DNA of 24,321 bases from Bacillota bacterium (GCA_023398105.1 JAEWST010000161.1:1-24321), one strand, 5' to 3'. Counted from the stretch's first letter, positions 8,849-16,953 are shown. Notes: generated from the letters alone by a model not told the origin. Translations and numbers: made by a program.

Positions 8849-8984
8849 GGCGATATAGACTTAATGCACAACTTTCCGAGTTGAATATTGTAGCTTTAGT
8901 TGATAGTTATACCAAGTGGCTGAATAGAAATTAATTTACTTTAGCAGTTGATTTTCCAACTCTTGCAATTGAAATGTAATTGTG

Positions 8985-9012
8985 TTGAGTATATACTTTA
9001 TATGTGTATAAG
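8985..9012 (+). promoter_or_regulatory. Candidate sigma-A promoter for hypCDE
   Basis: TTGAGT (8985-8990), 16-nt spacer, TATAAG (9007-9012), about 95 nt before the hypC ATG, in a 257-bp gap after hypF. The hexamers are plausible but the surrounding DNA is AT-rich, so confidence is limited. Confidence 0.35.
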
Positions 9013-9105
9013 TATAAATTATTAACTCAAATTTTCAGTTCTTTCATAGGATTTTGTTATATGGGAAAACACAGCTTTTCAATATAAAAATAGGAGGAGT
9101 TACAT

Positions 9106-9327
9106 ATGTGTTTAGGGTTGCCTGCAAAGGTATTGAACATTGATGGAAATACCAGTACAGTTGAAATGATGGGAGTATCAAACACTATTTCTATAGAGTT
9201 GCTTGAAAATGTTAAAGTAGGAGATTATGTATTAGTTCATGCAGGGTGTGCTATTCAAATACTTGATCAAGAAGAGGCACTTAAAACTATTGAGATATTT
9301 GAAGAAATAAGAAAAATGGGTATCTAA
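9106..9327 (+). CDS. hypC: HypC/HybG/HupF-family hydrogenase maturation chaperone
   Basis: HypC is a small chaperone that holds the iron with its CN/CO ligands together with HypD, then delivers it to the hydrogenase large subunit. The 73-aa product starts with the family signature MCLGLPAK, whose Cys2 is the iron ligand, and has the beta-barrel pattern ending GDYVLVHAGCAIQ, followed by a short C-terminal helix. Length is normal. SD AGGAGG (9092-9097) lies 8 nt upstream. It precedes hypD by 113 bp. It could instead be called hybG/hupF by orthology to a particular hydrogenase, which cannot be told from this window. Confidence 0.96.
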   Translation: MCLGLPAKVLNIDGNTSTVEMMGVSNTISIELLENVKVGDYVLVHAGCAIQILDQEEALKTIEIFEEIRKMGI

Positions 9328-9440
9328 AAAAACATTGAAGAGTCTACCACACCGATAGATTTTTTATGTGGGAAAGTTGAGTAAGTTATAAATAAAGCGT
9401 ACAGAGTTATTTTGTTTATAGTTAAAAAATGGGAGGATAA

Positions 9441-10526
9441 ATGGCAAACTATATTGATGAATTCAGAGATAAGGAAGTAATAAAAAAGATTGTAGATAAT
9501 CTCAGCAATTATTCAGGGCCAAACCTTAAAATTATGGAAGTTTGTGGAACGCACACTATGGCAATATCCCGATATGGGCTTAGGTCGCTTCTCCCAAAAG
9601 GTATTGAGCTGGTTTCTGGACCAGGCTGTCCAGTATGTGTTACTCCAACATCATATATTGACAGTGCATTGAAGCTTTCAGATAACAAAGACATTATTAT
9701 TACAACTTTTGGCGATATGATGAGAATACCTGGTAATGAAAGCACATTACTTTATAAGAAAGCTAAAGGAAGCAACGTCCAAATGGTTTATTCTCCACTA
9801 AATGCCATAGATTTAGCAAGAGAGAATCCCAATAAGGAGGTTGTTTTTTTATCTGTAGGTTTCGAAACTACAACTCCAGTAATTGCTCTTGCGCTTTATA
9901 AAGCAAAAAGTCAAGGGATAAATAATTTTTCAGTATTGACAGCAAACAAGACAATGCCAGAAGCTATTAAAACCCTTGCAGGAGACAAAGAATTGGCCAT
10001 AGATGGATTTTTATATCCTGGGCATGTTTCTGCTATAATTGGAACAGACTTTTTTTCTTATGTTGCGTATAATATGAAAAAGGCTGGTGTAGTAGCAGGT
10101 TTTGAGCCTTTAGATATTTTATATTCCATAAATATTTTGGTTAAAAATATAACGGAAGGTAACAGTGTTTTAGAAAATATGTATTCAAGAATTGTTACTA
10201 AAGAAGGCAACACAAAAGCACAGCAAAAAATGTATGAAGTTTTTCAGGTCGCAGATGCCGTTTGGCGTGGAATTGGCAGCATTGAAAATTCGGGTTTGAA
10301 GCTTAAAGCTGAATACGAAATGTTTGATGCAGCTAAGAAATTTAACATTGAGGTTATTGAAAGTCCAGAACCAAAGGGCTGTCAGTGTGGTGAAGTATTG
10401 AAGGGGAAGAAAAGACCAGTAGACTGTAAACTTTTCAAATCCAGATGTACGCCAGAAAACCCAGTGGGTGCTTGTATGGTTTCATCAGAAGGAACATGTG
10501 CTGCTTACTATAAATATGGGAATTAA
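9441..10526 (+). CDS. hypD: Hydrogenase formation protein HypD
   Basis: HypD is the iron-sulfur scaffold on which the Fe(CN)2CO unit is assembled with HypC and HypE. The 361-aa protein has the conserved cysteine motifs IMEVCGTHTM (Cys35) and GPGCPVCVTP (Cys63, Cys66), a GFETTTP segment, and a C-terminal [4Fe-4S] cysteine cluster from about residue 314 (GCQCGEV, VDCKLFKSRC, VGACMVSSEGTC). All expected cysteines are present, so it should be functional. GGGAGG lies 6 nt before the ATG. It lies between hypC and hypE, the usual order. Confidence 0.97.
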   Translation: MANYIDEFRDKEVIKKIVDNLSNYSGPNLKIMEVCGTHTMAISRYGLRSLLPKGIELVSGPGCPVCVTPTSYIDSALKLSDNKDIIITTFGDMMRIPGNESTLLYKKAKGSNVQMVYSPLNAIDLARENPNKEVVFLSVGFETTTPVIALALYKAKSQGINNFSVLTANKTMPEAIKTLAGDKELAIDGFLYPGHVSAIIGTDFFSYVAYNMKKAGVVAGFEPLDILYSINILVKNITEGNSVLENMYSRIVTKEGNTKAQQKMYEVFQVADAVWRGIGSIENSGLKLKAEYEMFDAAKKFNIEVIESPEPKGCQCGEVLKGKKRPVDCKLFKSRCTPENPVGACMVSSEGTCAAYYKYGN

Positions 10527-10673
10527 GTACGAATAAAATGTAAAATTGCTGAATTGCAAAAATATTTATTTACTTATTAACCCTGCTTAAACATTATATG
10601 AATTAATTAGAAATAATACTATTAGTAGGTTGGATTAAATACTATAATAGTCTTGCGGAGGCTAAAAAACTAT

Positions 10674-11684
10674 ATGGAAAACATAATTACTTTAGCTCAT
10701 GGCAGCGGAGGTTCGGCTACATTGAAGCTAATAGAACAAGTATTTAAGAAGCACTTTAAAAATGATATACTATCTCAGGGAGATGATTGTGCCAAACTAA
10801 ATATTGCTAATTCAAATAATTTGGTTTTTACTACAGATAGCTTTGTTGTTACCCCTGTGTTTTTTAATGGAGGCAACATTGGAAAGCTTGCTGTATGTGG
10901 TACGGTAAACGATTTAGTAACTAGCGGTGCAACACCTCTTTATTTGAGCTGTGGTTTTATTATTGAAGAGGGATTTAGTATTGAGAATTTGGAAAAAATA
11001 GTTAAATCCATGAGTGAAACTGCTCTTGAATGTGGCGTTCAGATAGTAACAGGTGATACAAAGGTTGTTCAAAAGGGTGCTGCCGATAAAATATTTATTA
11101 ATACTTCTGGGATTGGTATTGTTCCTGATGGCATAGCTATTTCGGGAAATAATGCAAAGGTAGGAGACAAAATAATAATCTCTGGTACTATTGGTGATCA
11201 CGGAAGTTCTATTCTTCTTGAAAGAGAAAACATGGGATTTCAGGCTGAAATTATGAGCGATTGTGCTGCTCTTTCAGGTTTAGTACATGAAATGCTAGAG
11301 CTTACATCTGACATTCATGTTCTTAGAGATCCTACTAGAGGAGGAGTTGCAACTACACTAAACGAAATAGCAACTCAAAGCAATGTGTCTATTTTGATAG
11401 AAGAGGAAAAGCTGCCAATCAAAAGGGAAGTCCAGGGAGTGTGTGAGCTTTTAGGAATGGATCCTTTATACATGGCTAATGAAGGTAAGCTGTTGAGTTT
11501 TGTAACTGCTGACAAGGCAGAAGCTGTACTAGCTGTAATGAGAAATAACAAATATGGTATAGATGCACAGATTATTGGTGAAGTAACAAAATCAGGAGAG
11601 CCTAGAGTTCTTCTTAAAGCACTGAGCGGCGGTACAAGAATTATCGGTGTACTTGCTGGGGATCAGCTACCTAGAATATGCTAA
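10674..11684 (+). CDS. hypE: Hydrogenase maturation protein HypE
   Basis: HypE dehydrates its C-terminal thiocarboxamide to thiocyanate using ATP, then donates cyanide to the HypCD iron. The 336-aa product belongs to the PurM/AIR-synthase fold: AHGSGG near the N-terminus, TTDSFVVTPVFFNGGNIGKL, GTVNDLVTSGATPLYLS, VTGDTKVV, LRDPTRGGVA. It ends PRIC, the required C-terminal cysteine. ATG 10674 gives the family N-terminus (MENIITLAHG); the best SD, GGAGG (10657-10661), is 12 nt away, rather far. The TTG at 10653 overlaps this SD and is unlikely. The length equals E. coli HypE. Confidence 0.96.
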   Translation: MENIITLAHGSGGSATLKLIEQVFKKHFKNDILSQGDDCAKLNIANSNNLVFTTDSFVVTPVFFNGGNIGKLAVCGTVNDLVTSGATPLYLSCGFIIEEGFSIENLEKIVKSMSETALECGVQIVTGDTKVVQKGAADKIFINTSGIGIVPDGIAISGNNAKVGDKIIISGTIGDHGSSILLERENMGFQAEIMSDCAALSGLVHEMLELTSDIHVLRDPTRGGVATTLNEIATQSNVSILIEEEKLPIKREVQGVCELLGMDPLYMANEGKLLSFVTADKAEAVLAVMRNNKYGIDAQIIGEVTKSGEPRVLLKALSGGTRIIGVLAGDQLPRIC

Positions 11685-11744
11685 GGAACGTCTTATATGC
11701 TTTATCAAAGGTAGCATTGTTAAAAAAGGACAGGTGCACAAATT

Positions 11745-11784
11745 TATAATATTTTGTAATATATATAGATTACTGATTACAAAA
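11745..11784 (+). promoter_or_regulatory. TATAAT box overlapped by a 9-bp inverted repeat, candidate operator
   Basis: TATAAT at 11745-11750 is followed by TTTTGTAAT (11752-11760) and its exact complement ATTACAAAA (11776-11784), 15 nt apart. The left arm would cover the expected start point. No good -35 box stands 16-18 nt upstream (TTGTTA at 11718 is 21 nt away), so the promoter is uncertain. The layout resembles a repressor site for the downstream exporter operon. Confidence 0.4.
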
Positions 11785-11831
11785 CACAATTAATAATTAT
11801 TTAAGCTGTGAAGGTTACAGCTATTAATTAA

Positions 11832-11933
11832 TATAACGAGGCAAGAAAATGTCCCCTGCCTCGCTTACATGCCGCTGATATAATGAGATTTTTCTACAAT
11901 CGAAAAACTTCATTTTAAATCTAGGCGTTATAA
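11832..11933 (+). repeat. A/B-family structured element, copy A
   Basis: It starts TATAACGAGGCAAG, continues AAAATGTCCCC, and ends CTAGGCGTTATAA; the ends TATAACG and CGTTATA are complementary. Inside are the hairpin GAGGCA/TGCCTC (11839-11863), the conserved block GCCGCTGATATAATGAGA, and a copy-specific hairpin TTTTTC-tacaatc-GAAAAA extended by AATGA/TCATT. The core is shared with 17128-17257. It lies 57 bp before the ATPase start in the sense orientation. It may be a leader RNA structure or a small non-autonomous mobile element. Confidence 0.7.
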
Positions 11934-11990
11934 GCAAGTTGGTTTACTGAATTGATGATAATTACAATTTTGGAAGGAGGAATAAATACA

Positions 11991-12722
11991 TTGATAATAT
12001 CAATGAAGAATTTAGGAAAAATATATAAAAATGGACAGATTGAAGTTGAGGCACTTAAACATGTCAACATAGATATTGAAAAGGAAGAGTTTGTTGCCAT
12101 AATGGGTCCTTCAGGTTCAGGAAAGTCCACTCTTATGAATGTAATAGGATGTTTGGATAAATCCACGTCAGGTGAGTATTGGTTAGATGGTATCAATATA
12201 TCTACTTTGAATGAAGTGGAGCTTGCTAGAATTAGAAATCTTAAAATAGGTTTCGTATTTCAATCTTTTAACTTATTACCTAGAATAACTGCATTGCAGA
12301 ATGTTGAGCTTCCTATGATATATGCAGGAATTAGCAGTAAGGAAAGAAGAAATAGGGCTGTTAGTGCTTTGGAAAGAGTTGGATTAGAAGAAAGAATGCA
12401 TCATAAGCCTAATGAAATGTCAGGTGGTCAAAAGCAGAGGGTTGCAATTGCAAGAGCATTAGTAAATTCTCCAGCAATAATACTTGCTGATGAACCAACA
12501 GGAAATTTGGATAGTTCCTCAAGTGAGGAAATAATGTCTGTTTTTCAGGATTTAAATAAGGAAGGTGTAACTATTGTATTGGTTACACATGAACCTGATA
12601 TAGCAGAGCATACAAAGAGGGTTCTGAAATTCAGAGACGGATTTTTAAAGTCTGATGAGCTTGTTAAAAAGCCTTTAGATGCAAAAGAAGTTCTCAAAAG
12701 CTATAGTATGGCAGAAGCATAG
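11991..12722 (+). CDS. ABC transporter ATP-binding protein, MacB/LolD type
   Basis: This is the cytoplasmic ATPase that drives the permease encoded at 14973. The 243-aa protein has Walker A GPSGSGKST (39-47), Q-loop FQSFNLL, signature MSGGQKQR (about 143-150), Walker B IILADEP (about 163) followed by TGNLD, and the H-loop THE (about 199). The TGNLD and SFNLL motifs are typical of the MacB/LolD/FtsE branch. A TTG start at 11991 is preferred: AAGGAGG ends 10 nt before it and the N-terminus MIISMKNLGKIYK fits the family; ATG 12003 is the alternative. First gene of a four-gene exporter operon. Confidence 0.94.
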   Translation: MIISMKNLGKIYKNGQIEVEALKHVNIDIEKEEFVAIMGPSGSGKSTLMNVIGCLDKSTSGEYWLDGINISTLNEVELARIRNLKIGFVFQSFNLLPRITALQNVELPMIYAGISSKERRNRAVSALERVGLEERMHHKPNEMSGGQKQRVAIARALVNSPAIILADEPTGNLDSSSSEEIMSVFQDLNKEGVTIVLVTHEPDIAEHTKRVLKFRDGFLKSDELVKKPLDAKEVLKSYSMAEA

Positions 12723-12795
12723 GTTTTTGAGTAATGGTATCATAACTGATATAAAAAACAATATAAATTTTAACTTAAGGAAGGAAGATTTGAAA

Positions 12796-13533
12796 ATGAA
12801 TGATAATAATGTAGTTATGAATGAAAGTAATGTTGGTGTAAATGAAGTTGATTATTCAAAAATGAGTTTTATTAAGAGAGTTATCGGAGTAATATGTTTT
12901 CCAGGAAAAGTTATGCAATCACTTGAGCAAAAACCTCGTGTATTATTTGGAATATTGTTGACAGCTTTAGCACCTATTATACTAGTATTGGCTACTTTTC
13001 CAATGTACATGGAATATACAAGAGGTTTATTACAAACTACATATGATAGAATGAATTTAGAAGTTACTGCTCAGCAGCTTGAGCAGGCTCTCACTATCTC
13101 ACAATACTCAGCTTTTATTGGTGGCCCCATCGTGGCTATAGTATATTTACTTTTAACCGCATTGGTTATATGGGCGATTGTTAAGATATTTAAGGGACAA
13201 GGCAAATATAAACAAATTTTGTCTGTTGCAGGATATGCTGCTGTAATATCTGTATTAGCTACTATTGTAAACATAATAACTACTAATGTTACTGGTGTTT
13301 TTACTGATGTAAGTTTTACAAGTATAGCTTCTCTTTTACCAGAAATGAAAGGAAGCTTTATATATGGTGTGGCAAAAATGATAGAGGTATTTACAATATG
13401 GCAATATGCAGTAATAGCTATTGGTGTTACTGCAGTAAGTAAGTTAAGTAAAAAGAAGGTATATATAATAGTTGCTTGTATATTTGCAGCTCTCGCTATT
13501 TATGCAGGAATTACAGAAATCAGTACTATGTAA
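12796..13533 (+). CDS. Yip1-domain-like multi-pass membrane protein
   Basis: The 245-aa product has a polar Asn-rich N-terminus, then a FIKRVIGVICFPGKVMQSL segment typical of bacterial Yip1-like proteins, and about five membrane helices (49-70, 106-132, 141-163, 198-217, 222-240). No catalytic motif is seen. Its role is unknown. Position between the ATPase (73 bp upstream) and the adaptor suggests it assists or accompanies the exporter. The start at 12796 is supported by a purine-rich AAGGAAGG upstream; earlier in-frame codons overlap the ATPase gene. Family assignment rests on the topology and the FPGKVM-type motif, so it is less certain than the neighbours. Confidence 0.75.
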   Translation: MNDNNVVMNESNVGVNEVDYSKMSFIKRVIGVICFPGKVMQSLEQKPRVLFGILLTALAPIILVLATFPMYMEYTRGLLQTTYDRMNLEVTAQQLEQALTISQYSAFIGGPIVAIVYLLLTALVIWAIVKIFKGQGKYKQILSVAGYAAVISVLATIVNIITTNVTGVFTDVSFTSIASLLPEMKGSFIYGVAKMIEVFTIWQYAVIAIGVTAVSKLSKKKVYIIVACIFAALAIYAGITEISTM

Positions 13534-13617
13534 TTAATAAAAAACCCGATTACAGATAAAGTTTTTGACAAAAGCATGTAATATAGTTTATATATTTGGG
13601 ATAACTTGGAGGTTAAA

Positions 13618-14955
13618 ATGAAGAAGAAGGTTTTTATAGGGATTGGCGTTGCGGCGCTAATTATTGTATTAGTTGTAGTGGGAATATATAAGAATGCAGG
13701 TAGTGCAGGAACAGGACCTCTTTATACCGTTGAGGTAAACGAAATAAAAAAAGGTGATATTAGCTCATATATATCAGCAAATGGAACTGTTACAGAGATT
13801 GATAAGTCTGAAATATACATAGATACTCCAATAAAGGCTACAAAGGTATATATTAAGCAAAACGATACCGTAAAAAAGGGACAAAAGCTTGTGGATTTTG
13901 ATTTTGACGAATTAGAATCGCAGCTAGAGCAGGCTAAATTGACTATAAGAACTCAAGAGCTTGCTTTGAAGAAATTAAAGCTTAAGGATACTAAAGTTAA
14001 TGTTACATCTGCTCAGAACTCCTTGAAGGTAGCAGAAAATTCTGTGGTTTCAGCTCAAAGAAACTATGAAATAGCTGTTAAAAATTATAGTGATACCAAG
14101 AAGCTTTATGAAGTTGGTGATAAATCAAAAAGTGAGTTGGAAAGTGCAGAAAACTCATATAAGGATTCCGAAGTTGCATTAAATAATGCAAAAATAGACC
14201 TTGAGTCTAAAAAAGCTGCATTAAATGATACATCTAAAACCAACAACCAATCAGAAAGTTCAAAGCAAATTGATATTCAATCTCAGCAGGTAGAAATAGA
14301 GAACAGTGCATTAAAAATTAAAAATCTTGAGAATAAAATAAAAAAGATAAAAGATTCTATGTTGTGTACGATGGATGGGGTTGTATCAAAAGTAAATGTT
14401 TCAGAAGGTTCTTTTACTCCTAGTGCTCAACCTGCTTTTGTAATAATTGATCCTAATAAATTAGAAGTTAAGGTTAATGTAAATGAGTATAATGCCAAGC
14501 AGATACAGGTAGGTCAAAGTGTTAATATAACAGGGGATTCTATTCCTGAAACTGAGAATATTACTGGAAAAGTAACTAGTGTTTCGCCAGTTGCAAGCTC
14601 AAGTGCAACAGGTACGGGCACAGAAACAGTTATTCAAGTTATAGTAGGTATTGATAAGGTTACGTCTTCTATTAAGCCTGGTATTACTGTAAATTGTGAT
14701 ATAAAAACAGTTAATATTACTAACGTTCTAACAATTCAACTTGATATGATCACACAAGACAAGGATGAAAATAACTTTGTTTACGTATTAAGTGAGGATA
14801 AAAAGACAATGCTTAAAAAGCCTGTTGAATTAGGCAGTACTTCAGATATGACTGCCGAAGTAAAAAGTGGTGAGCTTAAAGAGGGTGACATAATTATTAT
14901 GAATCCTAAGGCAGTATATGAGGATGGAGCAAGGGTAAAAATTAGTGAAAAGTAA
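13618..14955 (+). CDS. HlyD/MacA-type membrane-fusion adaptor of an ABC exporter
   Basis: The 445-aa product is an extracytoplasmic adaptor anchored by one N-terminal helix (about 5-23). A split lipoyl-like domain (about 69-95 with VKKGQKLVDFD; about 247-268 with MDGVVSKVNVSEGS) flanks a long coiled coil (about 97-240). Beta-barrel and membrane-proximal domains follow. SD TTGGAGG (13606-13612) lies 5 nt before ATG 13618. In Gram-positives such adaptors work with MacB-like permeases without an outer-membrane channel, often in export of peptides or toxic compounds. The substrate cannot be told from sequence. Confidence 0.93.
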   Translation: MKKKVFIGIGVAALIIVLVVVGIYKNAGSAGTGPLYTVEVNEIKKGDISSYISANGTVTEIDKSEIYIDTPIKATKVYIKQNDTVKKGQKLVDFDFDELESQLEQAKLTIRTQELALKKLKLKDTKVNVTSAQNSLKVAENSVVSAQRNYEIAVKNYSDTKKLYEVGDKSKSELESAENSYKDSEVALNNAKIDLESKKAALNDTSKTNNQSESSKQIDIQSQQVEIENSALKIKNLENKIKKIKDSMLCTMDGVVSKVNVSEGSFTPSAQPAFVIIDPNKLEVKVNVNEYNAKQIQVGQSVNITGDSIPETENITGKVTSVSPVASSSATGTGTETVIQVIVGIDKVTSSIKPGITVNCDIKTVNITNVLTIQLDMITQDKDENNFVYVLSEDKKTMLKKPVELGSTSDMTAEVKSGELKEGDIIIMNPKAVYEDGARVKISEK

Positions 14956-14972
14956 AAGGCGAGGTTAAATAA

Positions 14973-16184
14973 ATGAATATTATTGAGAGTTTTAAGCAAG
15001 CATTGTCAAGCCTCCGAGCCAATAAACTCCGCTCCGTTCTGACTATGGTTGGTATAATAATGGGTGTGTTTTCCGTTATTACAATTGTTGCAATAGGAAA
15101 TGCCACTCAAAGCTATATGGACAATGAGTTTGCAAAAATTGGGGCTAATGTTTTAGTTGTGTATTATAGATCAGGTACAATAACTTCTAATGATGTACTT
15201 AAAAATGATGATTTAAAAGCAATTAGCACGGTTGAGGATATTAAAAATGTTGGAACTGCCATATCTGGGTCAGGTTCATTAAGGGTTGGCTCTAAAACTA
15301 GAAGAGCAAATATTTCGGGTGTTTCATCCCAATACAAGGAAATAATGCCTGTTGATATGGCACAGGGCAGAATGGTAAATGATATTGACAACTCAACAAG
15401 GTCAAATGTAGTTGTAATTGCTGAGGATTTTGCCAAGGCTTATTTCAAGGATGCAGATCCAATTGGACAAAAGCTAAGAGTAGCATTAAGTTCAGGAAGT
15501 TCATTGAATTTAACAGTGGTAGGAGTTACTAAAGTTGAAGAATCTCCCTTTAGCGGTATGATGATTAATGAAAATCAACCAGTATCCTTAACCATTCCTA
15601 TGACAACGCTTCAATCCTATTATGGAGATAATTCATTAAGCTATATTTATGCTTCAGTTGAAGAAACTGATAGTGCTAAATTAAAGAAGATTGGAGATAA
15701 AGTAATAAGGGTTCTTGAAAATAAGCATGGAAATAAAGAAAAATATGCGGTTGAATTCTTATCTGACTATCAGGAAATGTTAAATTCAATGCTGAGTATA
15801 GTATCATCAGTATTGTTGGTGGTAGCAATAATTACTCTTGTAGTAGGAGGAATTGGTATTGTAAACATACTTTTGGTTTCTGTTACCGAGCGTATTAGGG
15901 AAATAGGTGTTAGAAAAGCACTAGGGGCGAGAAAGCGAGATATTGTAATTCAGTTTATCACTGAGTCAATAATGTTAACAGGAATAAGCGGTTTGATAGG
16001 AATTGTTTTTGGTATTTTAGGAGGGTTTATTATATCCTCACTTATACAAATTCCACCTGTAGTAAATATTCAAGTAATTGTCCTAGCATTCTTAGGATCA
16101 ATTGCTCTGGGCTTATTATTTGGGGTTTACCCTGCTAAAAAGGCTGCTGACCTTGACCCTATTGAGTCTTTGAGGTACGAGTAG
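14973..16184 (+). CDS. MacB/FtsX-type ABC transporter permease
   Basis: The 403-aa permease starts with SFKQALSSLRANKLRSVLTMVGIIMGV, the classical MacB N-terminus (first helix about 21-42). A large extracytoplasmic MacB_PCD-type domain (about 45-270) follows, then three helices (about 273-300, 329-355, 366-388) of the FtsX domain with TERIREIGVRKALGARKRDI, and ends PAKKAADLDPIESLRYE. It starts 17 nt after the adaptor stop. With the ATPase at 11991 and the adaptor at 13618 it forms a complete mechanotransmission-type exporter, with ATPase and permease on separate chains. Confidence 0.95.
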   Translation: MNIIESFKQALSSLRANKLRSVLTMVGIIMGVFSVITIVAIGNATQSYMDNEFAKIGANVLVVYYRSGTITSNDVLKNDDLKAISTVEDIKNVGTAISGSGSLRVGSKTRRANISGVSSQYKEIMPVDMAQGRMVNDIDNSTRSNVVVIAEDFAKAYFKDADPIGQKLRVALSSGSSLNLTVVGVTKVEESPFSGMMINENQPVSLTIPMTTLQSYYGDNSLSYIYASVEETDSAKLKKIGDKVIRVLENKHGNKEKYAVEFLSDYQEMLNSMLSIVSSVLLVVAIITLVVGGIGIVNILLVSVTERIREIGVRKALGARKRDIVIQFITESIMLTGISGLIGIVFGILGGFIISSLIQIPPVVNIQVIVLAFLGSIALGLLFGVYPAKKAADLDPIESLRYE

Positions 16185-16228
16185 AAAGTATATAAATTTA
16201 TATTTGTAAACCAATATTTAATAAAACT

Positions 16229-16355
16229 AAAAACGGGGCTGTTGCAAAACAACTATTTTTGTATACCGATGACTTATTGCTAAAATAGTAGGGGAACACT
16301 ATTTTGCAGTTAACTGGTATATATGGTTTTCTTGTTTTGCAACAGCCCCGTTTTT
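16229..16355. terminator. 127-bp nested palindrome, probable bidirectional terminator and/or MITE
   Basis: Outer arms of 24 bp are perfect complements (16229-16252 and 16332-16355): five A, then CGGGGCTGTTGCAAAACAA, and the mirror ending in five T. Nested inside are TATACC/GGTATA (16262-16267, 16316-16321) and GCTAAAATAGT/ACTATTTTGC (16279-16289, 16298-16307). It lies between two convergent genes, with A-runs and T-runs in the right places for termination both ways. The GGGGCTGTTGCAAAA arm resembles terminal inverted repeats of some IS families, so a MITE origin is possible. Confidence 0.75.
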
Positions 16356-16382
16356 GCATACTTTGTAAAGAATTCTAAGTGC

Positions 16383-16571
16383 TTATCTTGATTTCATTAA
16401 CAGACATAGCAGTTTGCCTGAAATAAGTCCAACTATGAATGTTCCTCCTAAAATACCTAAAGCTGCAGTACTTGAAAGTGAAAATTCCTCTTCATCAAAA
16501 TAATCATTTGATGAAGTGTTTAATCTTTTTTTAATGCATCTAGCATATTTTCTATCTCTATTATTGTTCAT
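16383..16571 (-). CDS. Small single-helix membrane protein, unknown function
   Basis: A 62-aa protein: basic N-terminus (NNNRDRKYARCIKKR), an acidic patch (DYFDEEE), then one hydrophobic helix (about 34-58) with GILGG and GLISGK motifs, and a terminal MKSR. On the minus strand TAGGAGG lies 5 nt before the ATG, as good as any SD in the window, which is the main reason to call it real. It is the only minus-strand gene and converges on the exporter operon across the palindrome. I do not recognise a family. Confidence 0.7.
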   Translation of the reverse strand: MNNNRDRKYARCIKKRLNTSSNDYFDEEEFSLSSTAALGILGGTFIVGLISGKLLCLLMKSR

Positions 16572-16694
16572 AAAAACCTCCTACACCCGATTTGGGTACA
16601 AAAATTTTAAAACCTTTGAGCACTTTTATTGCAAATTATCGGCAACTTATACAATTAATCAACTCTCGTATATTAAAGTTTATAGGTATACTAA

Positions 16695-16725
16695 ATTGTT
16701 AATGGTTAGTTGCCAAAATAATTGC
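16695..16725. repeat. R-family dispersed repeat, copy 2 (partial)
   Basis: ATTGTTAATGGTTAGTTGCC followed by AAAATAATTGC matches 2593-2623 at 28 of 31 positions. Only the right part of the family sequence is present. Confidence 0.55.
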
Positions 16726-16743
16726 ATGTAATTAGTAAACTCA

Positions 16744-16790
16744 GTACATAAAAAAACTATTGGTGCTAAAGCTAATAATGGCTTGTTGCC
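16744..16790. repeat. R-family dispersed repeat, copy 3
   Basis: GTACATAAAAAAACTATTGG, then TGCT, a variable stretch, and AATGGCTTGTTGCC align with the left and middle parts of copy 1 (2566-2612) with small indels. Confidence 0.5.
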
Positions 16791-16953
16791 AAGTAAATAG
16801 ACTTATTGTATGAAATTATTAAACCTTTCATTTGATAAGTTTAAACACCTACAATTTTCATCTGCGAAAGTTAAGTTAATTAATATTGTGACTTCAAACT
16901 TTATTATTTGTAATTTAGTCTTTATTTAAACAAGATTATTGAATTGACAAATA

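Larger units (their letters stand above)
11685..11990 (+). other. 306-bp gap between hypE and the exporter operon
   Basis: No gene. In order: TATAAT (11745-11750), a 9-bp inverted repeat (11752-11784), a hairpin AGCTGT/ACAGCT (11804-11822), the A/B-family element copy A (11832-11933), then the SD AAGGAGG (11974-11980) of the ATPase gene. No typical terminator for hypE was recognised. Confidence 0.6.

Noticed and set aside
9061..9087. Eight-codon leader peptide (MGKHSFSI) before hypC
   Set aside because: No convincing SD and no attenuator hairpin follows; short frames like this are frequent by chance.
13539..13566. AAAAAC...GTTTTT as a terminator after the Yip1-like gene
   Set aside because: Six A/T-rich pairs with a long loop and no T-run; the operon very likely continues into the adaptor gene.
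16516..16731. Plus-strand 71-codon frame
   Set aside because: It overlaps antisense the SD-supported small gene at 16383-16571 and continues into an R-family repeat; no family features.
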